From contig NZ_AP031498.1 in NCBI RefSeq assembly GCF_042854845.1, positions 4,960,001 through 5,024,000 on the forward strand: 64,000 nt of DNA. Reading direction: 5' to 3'. A program made the position numbers and the translations under genes. This document shows positions 9,731 through 19,160 of the stretch, one piece after another. Every line of letters begins with the position of its first letter. Within the stretch, counting starts at the first letter, position 1. The notes under the pieces were generated by a model. That model saw nothing but the letters and a program-made list of their open reading frames with translations, was not told the DNA's origin and did not search any database. This DNA is from Maricurvus nonylphenolicus (GTDB taxonomy: Bacteria; Pseudomonadota; Gammaproteobacteria; Pseudomonadales; Cellvibrionaceae).

Positions 9731-11638
9731 TTAACGCGGGCTATACCAGATCGGTGATGTCCAGGCTCGCTCTTGCAGGGTTTTGGGCACAGAGGCATCA
9801 CAGCAAGATTGCAGGTGCTCAGGTACTGATTCCGGGTTACTGCAATCCACCTGATTGTTCATGCACACATGAGCATTCCAACGGCAACTGGGATTTTCTA
9901 CTACACGGGCGTAATAGTAAGCCTGCTGTTTTGAATTAAACATCGGGTCATCCCATACCGCACAGAGTTTCTGGAAACCCACCCCCTGCGACTCACACGT
10001 AGCCAAGTCGACACTGGCACCGTTATCGGGATTCCCCGCAACATCCATCACCTTTTCTTGTGAGCGCCCTTCGGCATCAACCCAACCTTTTATGATTTGT
10101 AGACGCTGTAACGGCGTACCGGGATTTTTTAAGGTTCCGCTATCAGCTTGGGCTAAAACCACAAAGCGCGGACTGGCGTCCGTCGATTCAAGACGTAAAT
10201 CTCCCCCCATGGGCACACCGTGTTGATAGCCCTGTTTCGCCAGAGTTTCCGCGTCAAAGGAACAGGCATCTTGCGGTATGTTCTCCCCACCAAAAAAGCG
10301 CACACCAATACGTGGTCCCGTGGTGCCATAAGCTTCACGACGTTTCATTGCAGCAAATAATGACTCGCGGGTATTTTGCTCGGCATAAACCACCGCCAAG
10401 CCACCCGGGCCTGACTCGACAAAATCCGGCAACTGTTTTTCCACCGGCAACTCTTTGGAAAAGTTCTGATCACCGTGATGACCGGCATAGTTGGACTCTT
10501 CGACTGCACCTGGTGCGGTGATATGGGTATCGGTGCCGCCAATAAAACCGGTTTTGAATGGATTGATGCCGTGCAGCTGCTCCTGCCGTAAACCTTCCCG
10601 TAGGGCCTCACGCATATAGCGGGTATCGTTAGCCGGCGGCTTGCGCATAAACTCGACATATTTACCCAGAAATGAACTGTAAGGTAACTTTTCGAAATTA
10701 CACAGTTCATCTTCACCAAGGCCTGAACCATAGAAGCATTCAGAGTCACCCTTGTGCTGCATAATTTCCGCCAGGGTTTCGTAGGACTGTCGCTGAGCGG
10801 CCACCTCCGGTGTCATCAACTCACCATTACCCATTAACGGCGAGAACATCATCCCTTTACTCAAGTTCATATTGTGGGGAATGGTAATCGCATCACAGCC
10901 TTTACCGGTGTTGCGACAATTGGTATCCAGCCCCTGCCACAACTGTTCAGCCGTGGTTGCATCATTGGCACTGATGGGTGTGTGCACCACTTCAGAATTA
11001 CGAAAAATCACATTGCGGTGCATATTGGCACCGTTTTGTGTCGCACTCCATTCGTACCCCACAAATGCGGTAAATTCACAGGGTTTATTATAGGCTTCAG
11101 CGGATTGAATGGTGTCTTGCCAGACACTTTTTTTGGCCTCAACACAAACGCCCTCTTCAGCCTGGCATGAACTCTTATCTCGAAATTTAGCGGCTGCCAT
11201 ATCGTAAAAGGCTTTCCACATACCATCGAGACCGCAGGACAAGCTACCGCTCTCCCCCCAACTTGGATCACTACACAATCTGACATCAGCCAGATCTTCG
11301 GCATGATCCGTAACTGCGGCAAAATCCAGAGGACGATCAATACTTAAAAACCGGGCGCTATTACCTTCGGCATCGAAAGGCGGCAAGGGAATAGACTGGC
11401 CTAACGCGAAGCGATACGCATCATCCGGCGTTGTTCGAGATCCCATCCGAAAGTAAGAATCGGCGGAATAACTGGAATGCACATGCAAATCGCCAAAGAA
11501 CGCTTGGCGAGCCTCAGAATAATGACTGCATGTATCTTCAGCTTGAACTTGGGCTTCACTGTGGTTTGGCACAGGGATGCCTAACAGAAGCGACGCGAGT
11601 AACAGCCCAGAGCCATTACCCGTGATAGATCTAGTCAT
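9731..11638 (-). CDS. DUF3604 family predicted exported metal-dependent hydrolase
   Basis: About 635 residues. The hallmark FFGDLHVHSSYSADSYF and a later FAAVTDHAED place it in DUF3604, a PHP-like metal-binding fold. The biochemical function of this family is not established to my knowledge. The ATG at 11638 overlaps the stop of the GH2 gene by eight bases (ATGACTAG) and starts a good signal peptide; an upstream in-frame start inside the GH2 gene is less likely. It is the second gene of an operon with the GH2 glycosidase, controlled by the operator at 14784-14796. A role in removing a substituent from a glucuronide or glycan is inference from this pairing. C-terminal part is cysteine-rich. 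Confidence 0.8.
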   Translation of the reverse strand: MTRSITGNGSGLLLASLLLGIPVPNHSEAQVQAEDTCSHYSEARQAFFGDLHVHSSYSADSYFRMGSRTTPDDAYRFALGQSIPLPPFDAEGNSARFLSIDRPLDFAAVTDHAEDLADVRLCSDPSWGESGSLSCGLDGMWKAFYDMAAAKFRDKSSCQAEEGVCVEAKKSVWQDTIQSAEAYNKPCEFTAFVGYEWSATQNGANMHRNVIFRNSEVVHTPISANDATTAEQLWQGLDTNCRNTGKGCDAITIPHNMNLSKGMMFSPLMGNGELMTPEVAAQRQSYETLAEIMQHKGDSECFYGSGLGEDELCNFEKLPYSSFLGKYVEFMRKPPANDTRYMREALREGLRQEQLHGINPFKTGFIGGTDTHITAPGAVEESNYAGHHGDQNFSKELPVEKQLPDFVESGPGGLAVVYAEQNTRESLFAAMKRREAYGTTGPRIGVRFFGGENIPQDACSFDAETLAKQGYQHGVPMGGDLRLESTDASPRFVVLAQADSGTLKNPGTPLQRLQIIKGWVDAEGRSQEKVMDVAGNPDNGASVDLATCESQGVGFQKLCAVWDDPMFNSKQQAYYYARVVENPSCRWNAHVCMNNQVDCSNPESVPEHLQSCCDASVPKTLQERAWTSPIWYSPR

Positions 11639-14600
11639 TGTTAGCAATCGCCTTTGCCGGATCCGTAAACAGCAATGCATAGCGCTCTTTTCGTGCCTCT
11701 ACAGCATCTTTGGACGCCACCACAACATACTGCTGCTCGGTTAGCGGCTGCCCCTCATCAATGATCTGACCATCCTGCTTAAGTAGCAATTGATATTCAT
11801 CACTCACCAGCTGCAGATTTTCTGTTAGCTCCACCATGGTCATGCCACGAGGAATAGAAATCACATGACTGCCATAATCCACATCCAGCGCATGCGAGAA
11901 CAACAAACCACCATCAACAGATAACTCCGTGGCTCCCACCAATTTAAACTTACCGATGAGCGGAATTTCAAAGAAATACGTTGAGTCCAGAATATTAATA
12001 CGAACATAACGCGCTATTTTTTGAATATCATCCTGAGTACGGTGAGAGATCTCGTTATCTGATTTATCAACAACGGTCTCATAAGTTTCCACAAATACCG
12101 TTTCGTCCAGGGCAACATCTTTGGCAAGCTCAATGGTGTAAAGCATTTTACCATTTTCACTCATTTCTCCTGATAGCCAGGTTGCCTCCAAACTGTCGAT
12201 GTAATAGTTAGCCCCTAAATCGATTTTGAACTGGCCACCGCGATTACCACTGGGATCACCGGTTAACCAGACGGGGGAAACCTCGAGTTCCTTTGCGGCG
12301 TCCATATCCACAGAAGCAACAGCTTCACCATCAACGGCTTTATACGCCGGTGCCGCTGGATACCCCATCATACCGTGAGCCAATTCTGCATTGACTTTGA
12401 TGGGCCTGGCTACAGATAGAGCCCCCTCGGCAATTTGATAGGCCTGACGATCACCGTTGCTAGCAACCACTTCAAATTTATCGCCAACCGCAACCAGGGT
12501 AGAGCCTTCGCCCGTCTGGGACATATCCAGTGAAGCACCGTAAGGCAATTTGATCAATGATTTCAGGCTCTCGACCGTTGTGCCATAGGGAACATGGAAA
12601 ACGCGATGCTCTTGTAAATCGATGCCTAAAACACCATCAACAGCGGCGATACGGGTATCGTCATTTTCTACTCGAGTCCACTGAACTTTATCACGCTGCA
12701 ATTTACCCTCTGCATCACGACCAACAACTTCAATAGTGTTTTCACCCATGGAGAGTTCTATATCGCTCCAGATGATTTTGTACTCACCAGTTTGAGACTT
12801 GGAGCCAATAGACTGGCCATTTACCTGCAACTCAACATCTCTCAGGTTGGTATAGATTTTCACATCGGTTTCTGCACGCTTACGCTCAGTGAAACGTCGA
12901 CTGGTGACATACAGGACCGGTTCTTTACTCCAGTTAGCCTTATACCAGTAGAAGCTGTCTTTATAGGTTTTGCGATCGTAAGTCACCAGGCCTTTATCAT
13001 TCATACCCGGACGCTCACCTTCATCACGGCCATCAACCGCAAAATCAAACATATTCCAAATAAACTTCGACCACACAAAAGGACGTTGCTTCAGCTCTTC
13101 CCAGTTACCTTCGTGATACAGGTTTTGGAATTCTTCAGAGTGATCACCTTTTTTCGGCTCTGCCGTATGAATACTGGGGCCAGCACCTGCGCCATACTCA
13201 CTGACACCAAAGGCGCGATTAGGGAACGCGGCCCTTGATTCATCCGCCCATTTACCGATATCGGCGATTTTTTCGTAATACCAACCGTAATACACGTTCT
13301 GGGCAACGATATCGTTTACATACCAAATATCATCGCCTTGATGATGCCCCAGAACTGCTGCAGTGGTTACACGACTATCATCTTCTTGCTTGGCCAATAC
13401 ATTAAGTCGTTTAAGGATTTCCACTCCGCCCGGAGTTAAACCGGTCATGCTCACTTCATTGGAAATCCCCCAGAACAAAATTGAAGGATGATTAAAGTTT
13501 TGACGAATCAGTTCTTTTAACTGCTCGGCAGCATTATCTTCAAACGCTTGCGACTCAGGCACTTCGTTAATCACCGGAATTTCAGCCCAGGTCACAAACC
13601 CCATTTCATTCATCAATTGATAAACATAGGGGTCATGCTGATAGTGAGCCAGACGTACTCCGGTTGTACCCATATCGGCAATAATCTCGAAATCACGCTT
13701 GTGATCTTCGTCGCTTATCGCCCAGCCTTTACCCTCGAGATCCTGATGGCGGTTAACACCTTTAACATCGTAGTACTCACCATTGAGCAGCAGACCTTTT
13801 TCAGGGTCAACCTCAAAGGTACGCAAACCCAATGGTTGGGTAATGCTATCCACAACGCGATCAGTGTCTTTTAACTGAACAGCCACCTGATACAGGTAAG
13901 GGTCAATAACACCATTCCAGCGGCGCGGGTTATCAATCGCCAGCTCAACGAGCTCAGATACTTTGCCAGCAGCAGGAATACTTACCGCTTGGCTTTTACG
14001 TTGCAGGGTTTCACCTTCAGCATTAACAATACTGACTTCCAGTACTCGCTCAACGGCTTGATCTTGTTTGTTAACCAGATTGATATCGGCACGAACTTCA
14101 GCTCGCTCATCACTCAGCGATTGCTGATGCAGAAATACACCGGCAGAGGCGTAGTCCATCAGTTCGATATGATCCTGATCAGTTACGATCAAAGACAAAT
14201 CACGGTAGATTCCCCCAAAGAAGGTGTAGTCCGCACTTAATGGGGCAATATCATTATTGCGCTCATTATTTACCTTAATGGCCAGCTCGTGCTCCGCACC
14301 TGGAGTCATGTAATCCGTAAGATCAAAACGGAATGCTGCGTAACCACCGCGGTGTTCACCAACATGCTGACCATCCACATAGACATCAGTAATCAAATTG
14401 GCCGCATCAAAATGCAGATAAAAGCGTTTACCAGCCAGTGAGTCCGACACCTTAATCTGCTTGCGGTACCAGCCATCGCCACGGAAGTAGTTATTGCCAC
14501 CGTCATAGCCGTCTTCGGCATTCCAGGTATGAGGCAGATTTATTGGCTCCCACTCCTTATCAGAAGCCGTTAAAAAACTGACCTCTTCCAATGATAAGCT

Positions 14601-14756
14601 GCCTTTATAAAACTCCCACTTTTCATTTAGCGAGACCTCAGCACGCCCCACAGAAAGCTGATTATCAGCTAATTTCACCACCTGAGTACCGTCAGAACAG
14701 GCAATCAGAAGGAAAGCAAAGACGGGAACACACAAACGCATGACAAACCGGGGCAT
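11631..14756 (-). CDS. Glycoside hydrolase family 2 lipoprotein (beta-glucuronidase/beta-galactosidase type)
   Basis: About 1041 residues. N-terminal lipobox LLIAC at about residue 20 suggests an outer-membrane or periplasmic lipoprotein. It has a GH2 sugar-binding domain (LPHTWNAEDGYDGG, GWYRKQI), an immunoglobulin-like domain and a TIM barrel with acid/base Glu434 in WGISNEVS and likely nucleophile Glu520 in FGVSEYGAG. These are followed by bacterial Ig-like segments and a discoidin-like carbohydrate-binding domain around residues 820-940. The ATG at 14756 is chosen because it lies 28 bases from the operator, the same spacing as at the sulfatase. Sequence alone does not separate galactosidase from glucuronidase. 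The uronate operon and shared operator favour release of glucuronate. Confidence 0.85.
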   Translation of the reverse strand: MPRFVMRLCVPVFAFLLIACSDGTQVVKLADNQLSVGRAEVSLNEKWEFYKGSLSLEEVSFLTASDKEWEPINLPHTWNAEDGYDGGNNYFRGDGWYRKQIKVSDSLAGKRFYLHFDAANLITDVYVDGQHVGEHRGGYAAFRFDLTDYMTPGAEHELAIKVNNERNNDIAPLSADYTFFGGIYRDLSLIVTDQDHIELMDYASAGVFLHQQSLSDERAEVRADINLVNKQDQAVERVLEVSIVNAEGETLQRKSQAVSIPAAGKVSELVELAIDNPRRWNGVIDPYLYQVAVQLKDTDRVVDSITQPLGLRTFEVDPEKGLLLNGEYYDVKGVNRHQDLEGKGWAISDEDHKRDFEIIADMGTTGVRLAHYQHDPYVYQLMNEMGFVTWAEIPVINEVPESQAFEDNAAEQLKELIRQNFNHPSILFWGISNEVSMTGLTPGGVEILKRLNVLAKQEDDSRVTTAAVLGHHQGDDIWYVNDIVAQNVYYGWYYEKIADIGKWADESRAAFPNRAFGVSEYGAGAGPSIHTAEPKKGDHSEEFQNLYHEGNWEELKQRPFVWSKFIWNMFDFAVDGRDEGERPGMNDKGLVTYDRKTYKDSFYWYKANWSKEPVLYVTSRRFTERKRAETDVKIYTNLRDVELQVNGQSIGSKSQTGEYKIIWSDIELSMGENTIEVVGRDAEGKLQRDKVQWTRVENDDTRIAAVDGVLGIDLQEHRVFHVPYGTTVESLKSLIKLPYGASLDMSQTGEGSTLVAVGDKFEVVASNGDRQAYQIAEGALSVARPIKVNAELAHGMMGYPAAPAYKAVDGEAVASVDMDAAKELEVSPVWLTGDPSGNRGGQFKIDLGANYYIDSLEATWLSGEMSENGKMLYTIELAKDVALDETVFVETYETVVDKSDNEISHRTQDDIQKIARYVRINILDSTYFFEIPLIGKFKLVGATELSVDGGLLFSHALDVDYGSHVISIPRGMTMVELTENLQLVSDEYQLLLKQDGQIIDEGQPLTEQQYVVVASKDAVEARKERYALLFTDPAKAIANND

Positions 14757-14775
14757 AACTCTCACTCTTTCTATC

Positions 14776-14804
14776 TTTATATATTGGTATTACCAGTGAA
14801 CCAA
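14776..14804 (-). promoter_or_regulatory. Promoter with embedded UxuR-type operator, site 2
   Basis: TTGGTATTACCAG lies at 14784-14796. On the minus strand a plausible -35 TTGGTT (14799-14804) and -10 TATAAA (14776-14781) are 17 bases apart, with the operator filling the spacer, which fits repression. A larger inverted repeat (TATATTGGT at 14780-14788 and ACCAATATA at 14800-14808) surrounds it. Confidence 0.7.
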
Positions 14805-14874
14805 TATAATACCTAGCCCCAACCTGATCAAGGGGCTTTACGCTCCTTAACCTGGTTATAATTTTAGCTGCTCA

Positions 14875-16584
14875 CTACATCTTCCATAACACTTCATCAC
14901 TTTCTTGCCAGCCATAACGCACTGCTTTAGCTACCACTTTTTCGGCGTCTAGAATCTTTAGCGGTTTTTTGTAAATCAACCAGGGACCACCATCGATCTG
15001 GTAGCCAATCGAAGCGCCCTCGGTAGGAGAATTAATGGTTAATAAGGATTTAGCCCTATTGAACGTCATGTCGGGCACCGGGGTAATCGGCTGCTTCGCA
15101 TTGGGCCAATAGCGTTGCGCCATTGCAGACTCAGGCATGTCGGCTTGTAGTTCAGTTTTAGCTAACCACTGATCCAGAGCAGCTCGTAGACGCACAAGTT
15201 CATCAACATAGCCTGGGGTATCCGCCAGATTGTTTAGCTCATGGGGATCACTCTGTATATCGTACAGCTCTTCCTCTGGCCTAAGCGTGAACCACTTTTC
15301 CTGCTCGGCGGTTAACTCGCCAGCAGTCTGTAAACGCCAGAGTTCCTGCATAATATCCAGGTTATCGCGGAATGCGAGATGCATAGCGCCCGGCGTGCCC
15401 GCATGATAATTGCGAATATATTTAAATTGTTTATCTCGTATCGCACGCTGGCGGTCTTCAGCTTCGTCCAGGCGATCCCTGGCGGCATAGATATAACGAG
15501 GCTCTTCGGAAAGCGCTTCACCTGCGAAAATATTGCCCGTCATAAACGCTGGGACATCTACTCCTGCAAGTTTTAGGATGGTTGGCGCAAGATCCTGGAA
15601 GCTCACCAGGCGTTGGTCCATGGAGCCTGCTTTTACATAAGCAGGGAGATAACGCTCTGGCCAGCGGATTATCAACGGTACTTTTATTCCTGAATCAAAC
15701 AGCTCACGTTTCGCTCTTGGCAAGCCATCACCATGATCAGTTGTCCAGATGACGATCGTGTTATCTGCCAACCCATCTTCATCCAGTACCTGTAAAATTT
15801 CACCCACCTGTTTATCCATAAGGTGGATATTGTTGTAGTGGCGGGCGATATCTTTACGCACCACAGGCGTGTCCGGGTAATAGGGTGGCAGCAACACGTC
15901 TTCAGGCTTAACAACAAGCTCTTCACCCCAACGGTAATAGCTGTGCAACAGGCCAAGCATTAGATGGGCAGCACTTTTGGGAAAATGCCACTCGGGAAAT
16001 AAACCACTTTCATGGGTGACTATAAAGTTGATCATGCCAAAGAAGGGCTGCTCGCCTTCCCTGTTGCGCCAATGGGTTCCAAAGCCCTCGTCATTCCATA
16101 CTGTGAAGGGCCCAGAGCTACTGCCACTACCACTGAATTGATAATCCAGTTTCTTATCGGTATAGGTGTAATAACCTTCTCGGCGTAACAGTTCAGGAAA
16201 GGCCTTAACCTCGGCAGGTGGAACGCTGCGATACGCGGGGCCGGGGTAGGAAGAGGTTCTCATATGCTGAGCACCAATCGCGATTTGCGAGACACCGGTA
16301 ATCAACGCTGCACGGCTGGGGGCGCACACGCCAGCGGTAGTAAAGACATTGGTATAGCGAACACCGGCTTGTGCCAAACGATCCAGATTCGGAGTGATGG
16401 CGACCGGGTCTCCAAAGGCGCCGACACGGGAACTCATATCTTCGGCGACGAGTAGAAGTATATTGGGACGAACTAGGTCCCCATCTTCTGCCACAACGCA
16501 GAAAGGCAATAAAAGCACTGCAGCACAAACTGTCTTTAGCTTCCTCAGCCAACGAATATTGAAACCTGCCTTAGACGGGAACAC
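14875..16584 (-). CDS. Exported type I sulfatase with C-terminal chitobiase-like domain
   Basis: Hydrolyses a sulfate ester, probably in the periplasm. The N-terminal metal motif PNILLLVAEDMSS and the formylglycine signature CAPSR (Cys87 counting from the GTG start) are present, followed by TTDHGDG and the KVPLIIRWPE region. The last 55 or so residues resemble a chitobiase C-terminal beta-sandwich (GASIGYQIDGGPW). I place the start at GTG 16584, with GAGG five bases upstream and a good signal peptide after it. The longer TTG start at 16605 would lie almost on the operator. Sulfatase maturation enzyme is not encoded in the window. The shared operator implies action on a sulfated uronate-containing substrate. 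Confidence 0.87.
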   Translation of the reverse strand: MFPSKAGFNIRWLRKLKTVCAAVLLLPFCVVAEDGDLVRPNILLLVAEDMSSRVGAFGDPVAITPNLDRLAQAGVRYTNVFTTAGVCAPSRAALITGVSQIAIGAQHMRTSSYPGPAYRSVPPAEVKAFPELLRREGYYTYTDKKLDYQFSGSGSSSGPFTVWNDEGFGTHWRNREGEQPFFGMINFIVTHESGLFPEWHFPKSAAHLMLGLLHSYYRWGEELVVKPEDVLLPPYYPDTPVVRKDIARHYNNIHLMDKQVGEILQVLDEDGLADNTIVIWTTDHGDGLPRAKRELFDSGIKVPLIIRWPERYLPAYVKAGSMDQRLVSFQDLAPTILKLAGVDVPAFMTGNIFAGEALSEEPRYIYAARDRLDEAEDRQRAIRDKQFKYIRNYHAGTPGAMHLAFRDNLDIMQELWRLQTAGELTAEQEKWFTLRPEEELYDIQSDPHELNNLADTPGYVDELVRLRAALDQWLAKTELQADMPESAMAQRYWPNAKQPITPVPDMTFNRAKSLLTINSPTEGASIGYQIDGGPWLIYKKPLKILDAEKVVAKAVRYGWQESDEVLWKM

Positions 16585-16611
16585 ATCTACCTCAAATCGC
16601 CACAAATCAAA

Positions 16612-16624
16612 CTGGTATTACCAA
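16612..16624 (-). promoter_or_regulatory. UxuR-type operator, site 3
   Basis: CTGGTATTACCAA, one mismatch from a perfect palindrome, 28 bases upstream of the preferred sulfatase start, exactly the spacing of site 2 to the GH2 start. An extra TTGGTT lies one turn upstream, as at site 2. Confidence 0.75.
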
Positions 16625-16670
16625 TTTAACCAAACGACCAAAAGGATGCAATAGGCGAATCTAAGCCGAC

Positions 16671-17402
16671 TTAACGCTGAAGGCTCTCACCAAGCCGAAC
16701 GGGACGGTAGCTAGTATTGTCCACCCCTTTCTCTCGATAGACCTCAGCCAGCGCCTCGGATAAGGGCTCGGCCAGTGCCTGATTTTGCTCACTGAGATAC
16801 ATATATACCGGCAGCTTTATCTCCGAGGCCCCTAAGCGATAGAACTGCTTGTCTACATGAGCGTTTAGAAAAGGCTCCATCACGACAGGAGCCAGGAACC
16901 AATCCAGCTGCTCAGACTTTAACATCATCAACATCTTTTTCATGTAATGCCCATAATGTGGCGTCACCGGTTTCGGGCATTGGAAGAGTTCCTGCAGACG
17001 GACAGAAAACTCGTCAAAGCCCATCAGCATTCCTATACGTTGTTCGCAAATAGAGTCTAACTCTCGCTCTTTCATGCCATAAAGGTAAATAGGCACAACA
17101 GCGAGTTGAAATTCCACTCTGACCAGACTTGGGAATAATTCCTTAAGCATGGGAGACTGAAACAACAAACCATCTGATTGCCCACTCAAGGCGTGATGAA
17201 TGGCCTGCTTACCGGGTTCGAAACGAACATCAAAGTCATGACCGAGTCGCTTTAACGCTTCCTGTATATTGTCATACCAAAGCTGATCCTCGGGCGCCCC
17301 TAACCGGCCAATAAAATCATATTCGGTAAAAACCAATTTCTCTGCATAAGCGAGAGGCGCCCATAGTAGCAAGCAAAGATAAAAGCAAATTGATTTTTGC
17401 AT
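16671..17402 (-). CDS. Periplasmic substrate-binding-like protein
   Basis: About 243 residues with a clear signal peptide (MQKSICFYLCLLLWAPLAYAEK) from the ATG at 17402; a start 12 codons earlier gives a poorer N terminus. The mature part resembles type 2 periplasmic binding folds of the SBP_bac_3 kind (KLVFTEYDFIG, VRFEPGKQAIHHALSGQSDGLL), which in proteobacteria are often stand-alone. No permease or ATPase is beside it, so transport is not supported; a sensing or orphan role is possible. It lies between the sulfatase and hmp on the same strand but has its own spacing on both sides. Specific ligand unknown. Confidence 0.6.
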   Translation of the reverse strand: MQKSICFYLCLLLWAPLAYAEKLVFTEYDFIGRLGAPEDQLWYDNIQEALKRLGHDFDVRFEPGKQAIHHALSGQSDGLLFQSPMLKELFPSLVRVEFQLAVVPIYLYGMKERELDSICEQRIGMLMGFDEFSVRLQELFQCPKPVTPHYGHYMKKMLMMLKSEQLDWFLAPVVMEPFLNAHVDKQFYRLGASEIKLPVYMYLSEQNQALAEPLSEALAEVYREKGVDNTSYRPVRLGESLQR

Positions 17403-17471
17403 ATAAAGCAGCCTGGATATACCCAAGAAAAAAATCACACGTATAAATAACCATAGCAGATACCATGCGAG

Positions 17472-17512
17472 CTCGATTTATCCTGGGTAATTATTTACCA
17501 GGATAAATCGAG
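17472..17512. repeat. Long inverted repeat between hmp and the binding-protein gene
   Basis: Perfect 15-bp arms CTCGATTTATCCTGG (17472-17486) and CCAGGATAAATCGAG (17498-17512) around an 11-base AT-rich centre that can extend the stem. It lies just past the hmp stop, so it may end that transcript, but neither side has a T run. An operator or processing hairpin is an alternative. Confidence 0.6.
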
Positions 17513-17530
17513 ACGTTATCCATAGAGACG

Positions 17531-18730
17531 TTACACCTCAGCGACCAACTCCTCCTCGCTCAAATCCTCCAACGGCCCAAAGAACTCAAAATGCGTTTGC
17601 TCTGCCGGAATCCCAAGATCAGGCGCTGCGTTATACACAAGTTTCATAAAAGGTTTTGGCCCCAGGAAATACAAATCCAGATCACGAGCTTCAGGTAATA
17701 ACTGATCCAACTTTTGCTGATCAATAAAACCTGTCAGATCACAATTATCCTTAGCTAAGGGCTCACTGTAGATCGTCGTCAGTTTAAGATTCGTGAACTC
17801 ACTGGCGAGATATTCCAACCAGGATTTAAACGCATGGTGACGACTGTTAATCGCCGCATGAATAAAATGCACATCGCGCCCAGTTTGCAGCGCAGGCAAT
17901 AACATACTGATCGTAGGTGTAATACCGACACCACCGGTTAGTAAGACCAACGGCTTTTGACTACTGCTCAAGGTGAAATCACCACAGGGCTGTGTAAGCT
18001 TAACAATATCCCCCACGATCAAATCATCATGAAGATAATTCGATACCAAACCGTCGACTTCGCGTTTTACACTTAAGCGGTAGAAGTCTTCACCCGGTGA
18101 ATTCGACAGAGAGTAGTTACGTCTTACGGTTTTATCGGCAATGGTTAGGGTAATCGCCGTGTATTGCCCCGGTTCAAATACAGCCAATTCACCACCATCT
18201 ACGGGCTCAAAGTAAAACGAAGTAATCACATCACTTTCTACCTGCTTGCGTACCAGTACAAACTCACGCTCACCGCGCCAGCCGCCTGGCAGTGTTTCAT
18301 GTTGCTTATAAACACTCTCTTCCGCAGCAATCAGAATATCAGCCAGTTGTTGGTAAGCTTCGCCCCAGGCAGCAATCACTTCATCGGTCGCAGGCTCGCC
18401 CAGCACTTCGCGAATCGCAGCCAATAAGCACTCACCAACAATCGGGTAGTGTTCTGGCAAGATGTTGAGTGAAGCGTGTTTTTGTACGATAAGGGAAACC
18501 GCATCGCCCAGCGCCTCCAACCGATCCAGATTTTCAGCATAGGCAATAACCGCATTGGCCAGTGCTTTACGCTGACTACCTTCCAGTTGGTGCGCCTCAT
18601 TAAAGTAGGCTTTTACTTCTGGGTAACGCTCAAACATTAACGGGTAAAACACGGAAGTAATGGCTACCGAGTTGGGCTTTACAACGGGTAGCGTCGCATT
18701 GACGATATCTTTGGCTTTTTGGGATAACAT
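17531..18730 (-). CDS. hmp: Flavohemoprotein, nitric oxide dioxygenase
   Basis: Converts NO plus O2 to nitrate using NAD(P)H, in the cytoplasm. The 399 residues contain a globin domain (about 1-140, proximal His in QKHASLNI), an FAD domain with RRNYSLSNSP, and an NAD domain with LTGGVGITPT. The C-terminal FEFFGP is typical of the family. It follows a glycine-zipper protein gene by 31 bases, and both sit behind an apparent sigma-54 promoter with NorR-type sites, divergent from norR. That arrangement (norR-hmp) is known from Vibrio and Pseudomonas relatives and supports NO-induced expression. Confidence 0.95.
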   Translation of the reverse strand: MLSQKAKDIVNATLPVVKPNSVAITSVFYPLMFERYPEVKAYFNEAHQLEGSQRKALANAVIAYAENLDRLEALGDAVSLIVQKHASLNILPEHYPIVGECLLAAIREVLGEPATDEVIAAWGEAYQQLADILIAAEESVYKQHETLPGGWRGEREFVLVRKQVESDVITSFYFEPVDGGELAVFEPGQYTAITLTIADKTVRRNYSLSNSPGEDFYRLSVKREVDGLVSNYLHDDLIVGDIVKLTQPCGDFTLSSSQKPLVLLTGGVGITPTISMLLPALQTGRDVHFIHAAINSRHHAFKSWLEYLASEFTNLKLTTIYSEPLAKDNCDLTGFIDQQKLDQLLPEARDLDLYFLGPKPFMKLVYNAAPDLGIPAEQTHFEFFGPLEDLSEEELVAEV

Positions 18731-18761
18731 ATTTATTCCTTTCTATTTTATTTAGCGTCTA

Positions 18762-19124
18762 TCACTGTTGGGCAACCAGGCGATTACCCTTTACCGCAAC
18801 TGCATCACCGGTTTGCCATTGGCGATTCGGCGAGCGAATCACCACTTGCTCGCCATCAGCGAGCTCGACTTCATAGGCATCACCAGCCAGGCCGGCAGAT
18901 TCCTGCACCTCTCCGCCCATCCATAGTCCGGCTAACCCCATCGCAATGGCACCTGCGATTCCACCGGCGGCACCGCCGACTAAAAAACCACTCCAGCCGC
19001 CGAGCATGCGCCCTGATGTCTGATCAGGTACTCGACCTTTTACGTGGCCATTGGAATCTGCTGCAGCCACCATGCTGCCGTAGAGTAAAAGGGTGCTCAG
19101 TAGTCCAGCTTTAACTATTTTCAT
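18762..19124 (-). CDS. Small exported glycine-zipper protein
   Basis: About 120 residues with a signal peptide ending near MVAAAD, then a glycine-rich membrane-active segment (GFLVGGAAGGIAGAIAMGLAGLWMGG) characteristic of glycine-zipper proteins. A polar C-terminal part follows. The ATG at 19124 has GGAG eight bases upstream; nine extra upstream codons are not needed. It is the first gene after the NorR-controlled promoter and is followed by hmp. I do not know a function. Its position suggests it is made in response to nitric oxide, perhaps as an envelope protein. Confidence 0.7.
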   Translation of the reverse strand: MKIVKAGLLSTLLLYGSMVAAADSNGHVKGRVPDQTSGRMLGGWSGFLVGGAAGGIAGAIAMGLAGLWMGGEVQESAGLAGDAYEVELADGEQVVIRSPNRQWQTGDAVAVKGNRLVAQQ

Positions 19125-19160
19125 AAGGATTCTCCTTTCTTTGGCTATCACCCTCCTTAT

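Noticed and set aside
11631..11680. Overlap of GH2 and DUF3604 genes as a frameshift or fusion
   Set aside because: The internal ATG at 11638 gives a normal signal peptide and an ordinary eight-base coupling overlap, and the two proteins belong to separate families.
16671..17402. ABC amino-acid transporter for the binding-like proteins at 16.7 and 58.6 kb
   Set aside because: No permease or ATPase gene is adjacent to either, so transport was not claimed.
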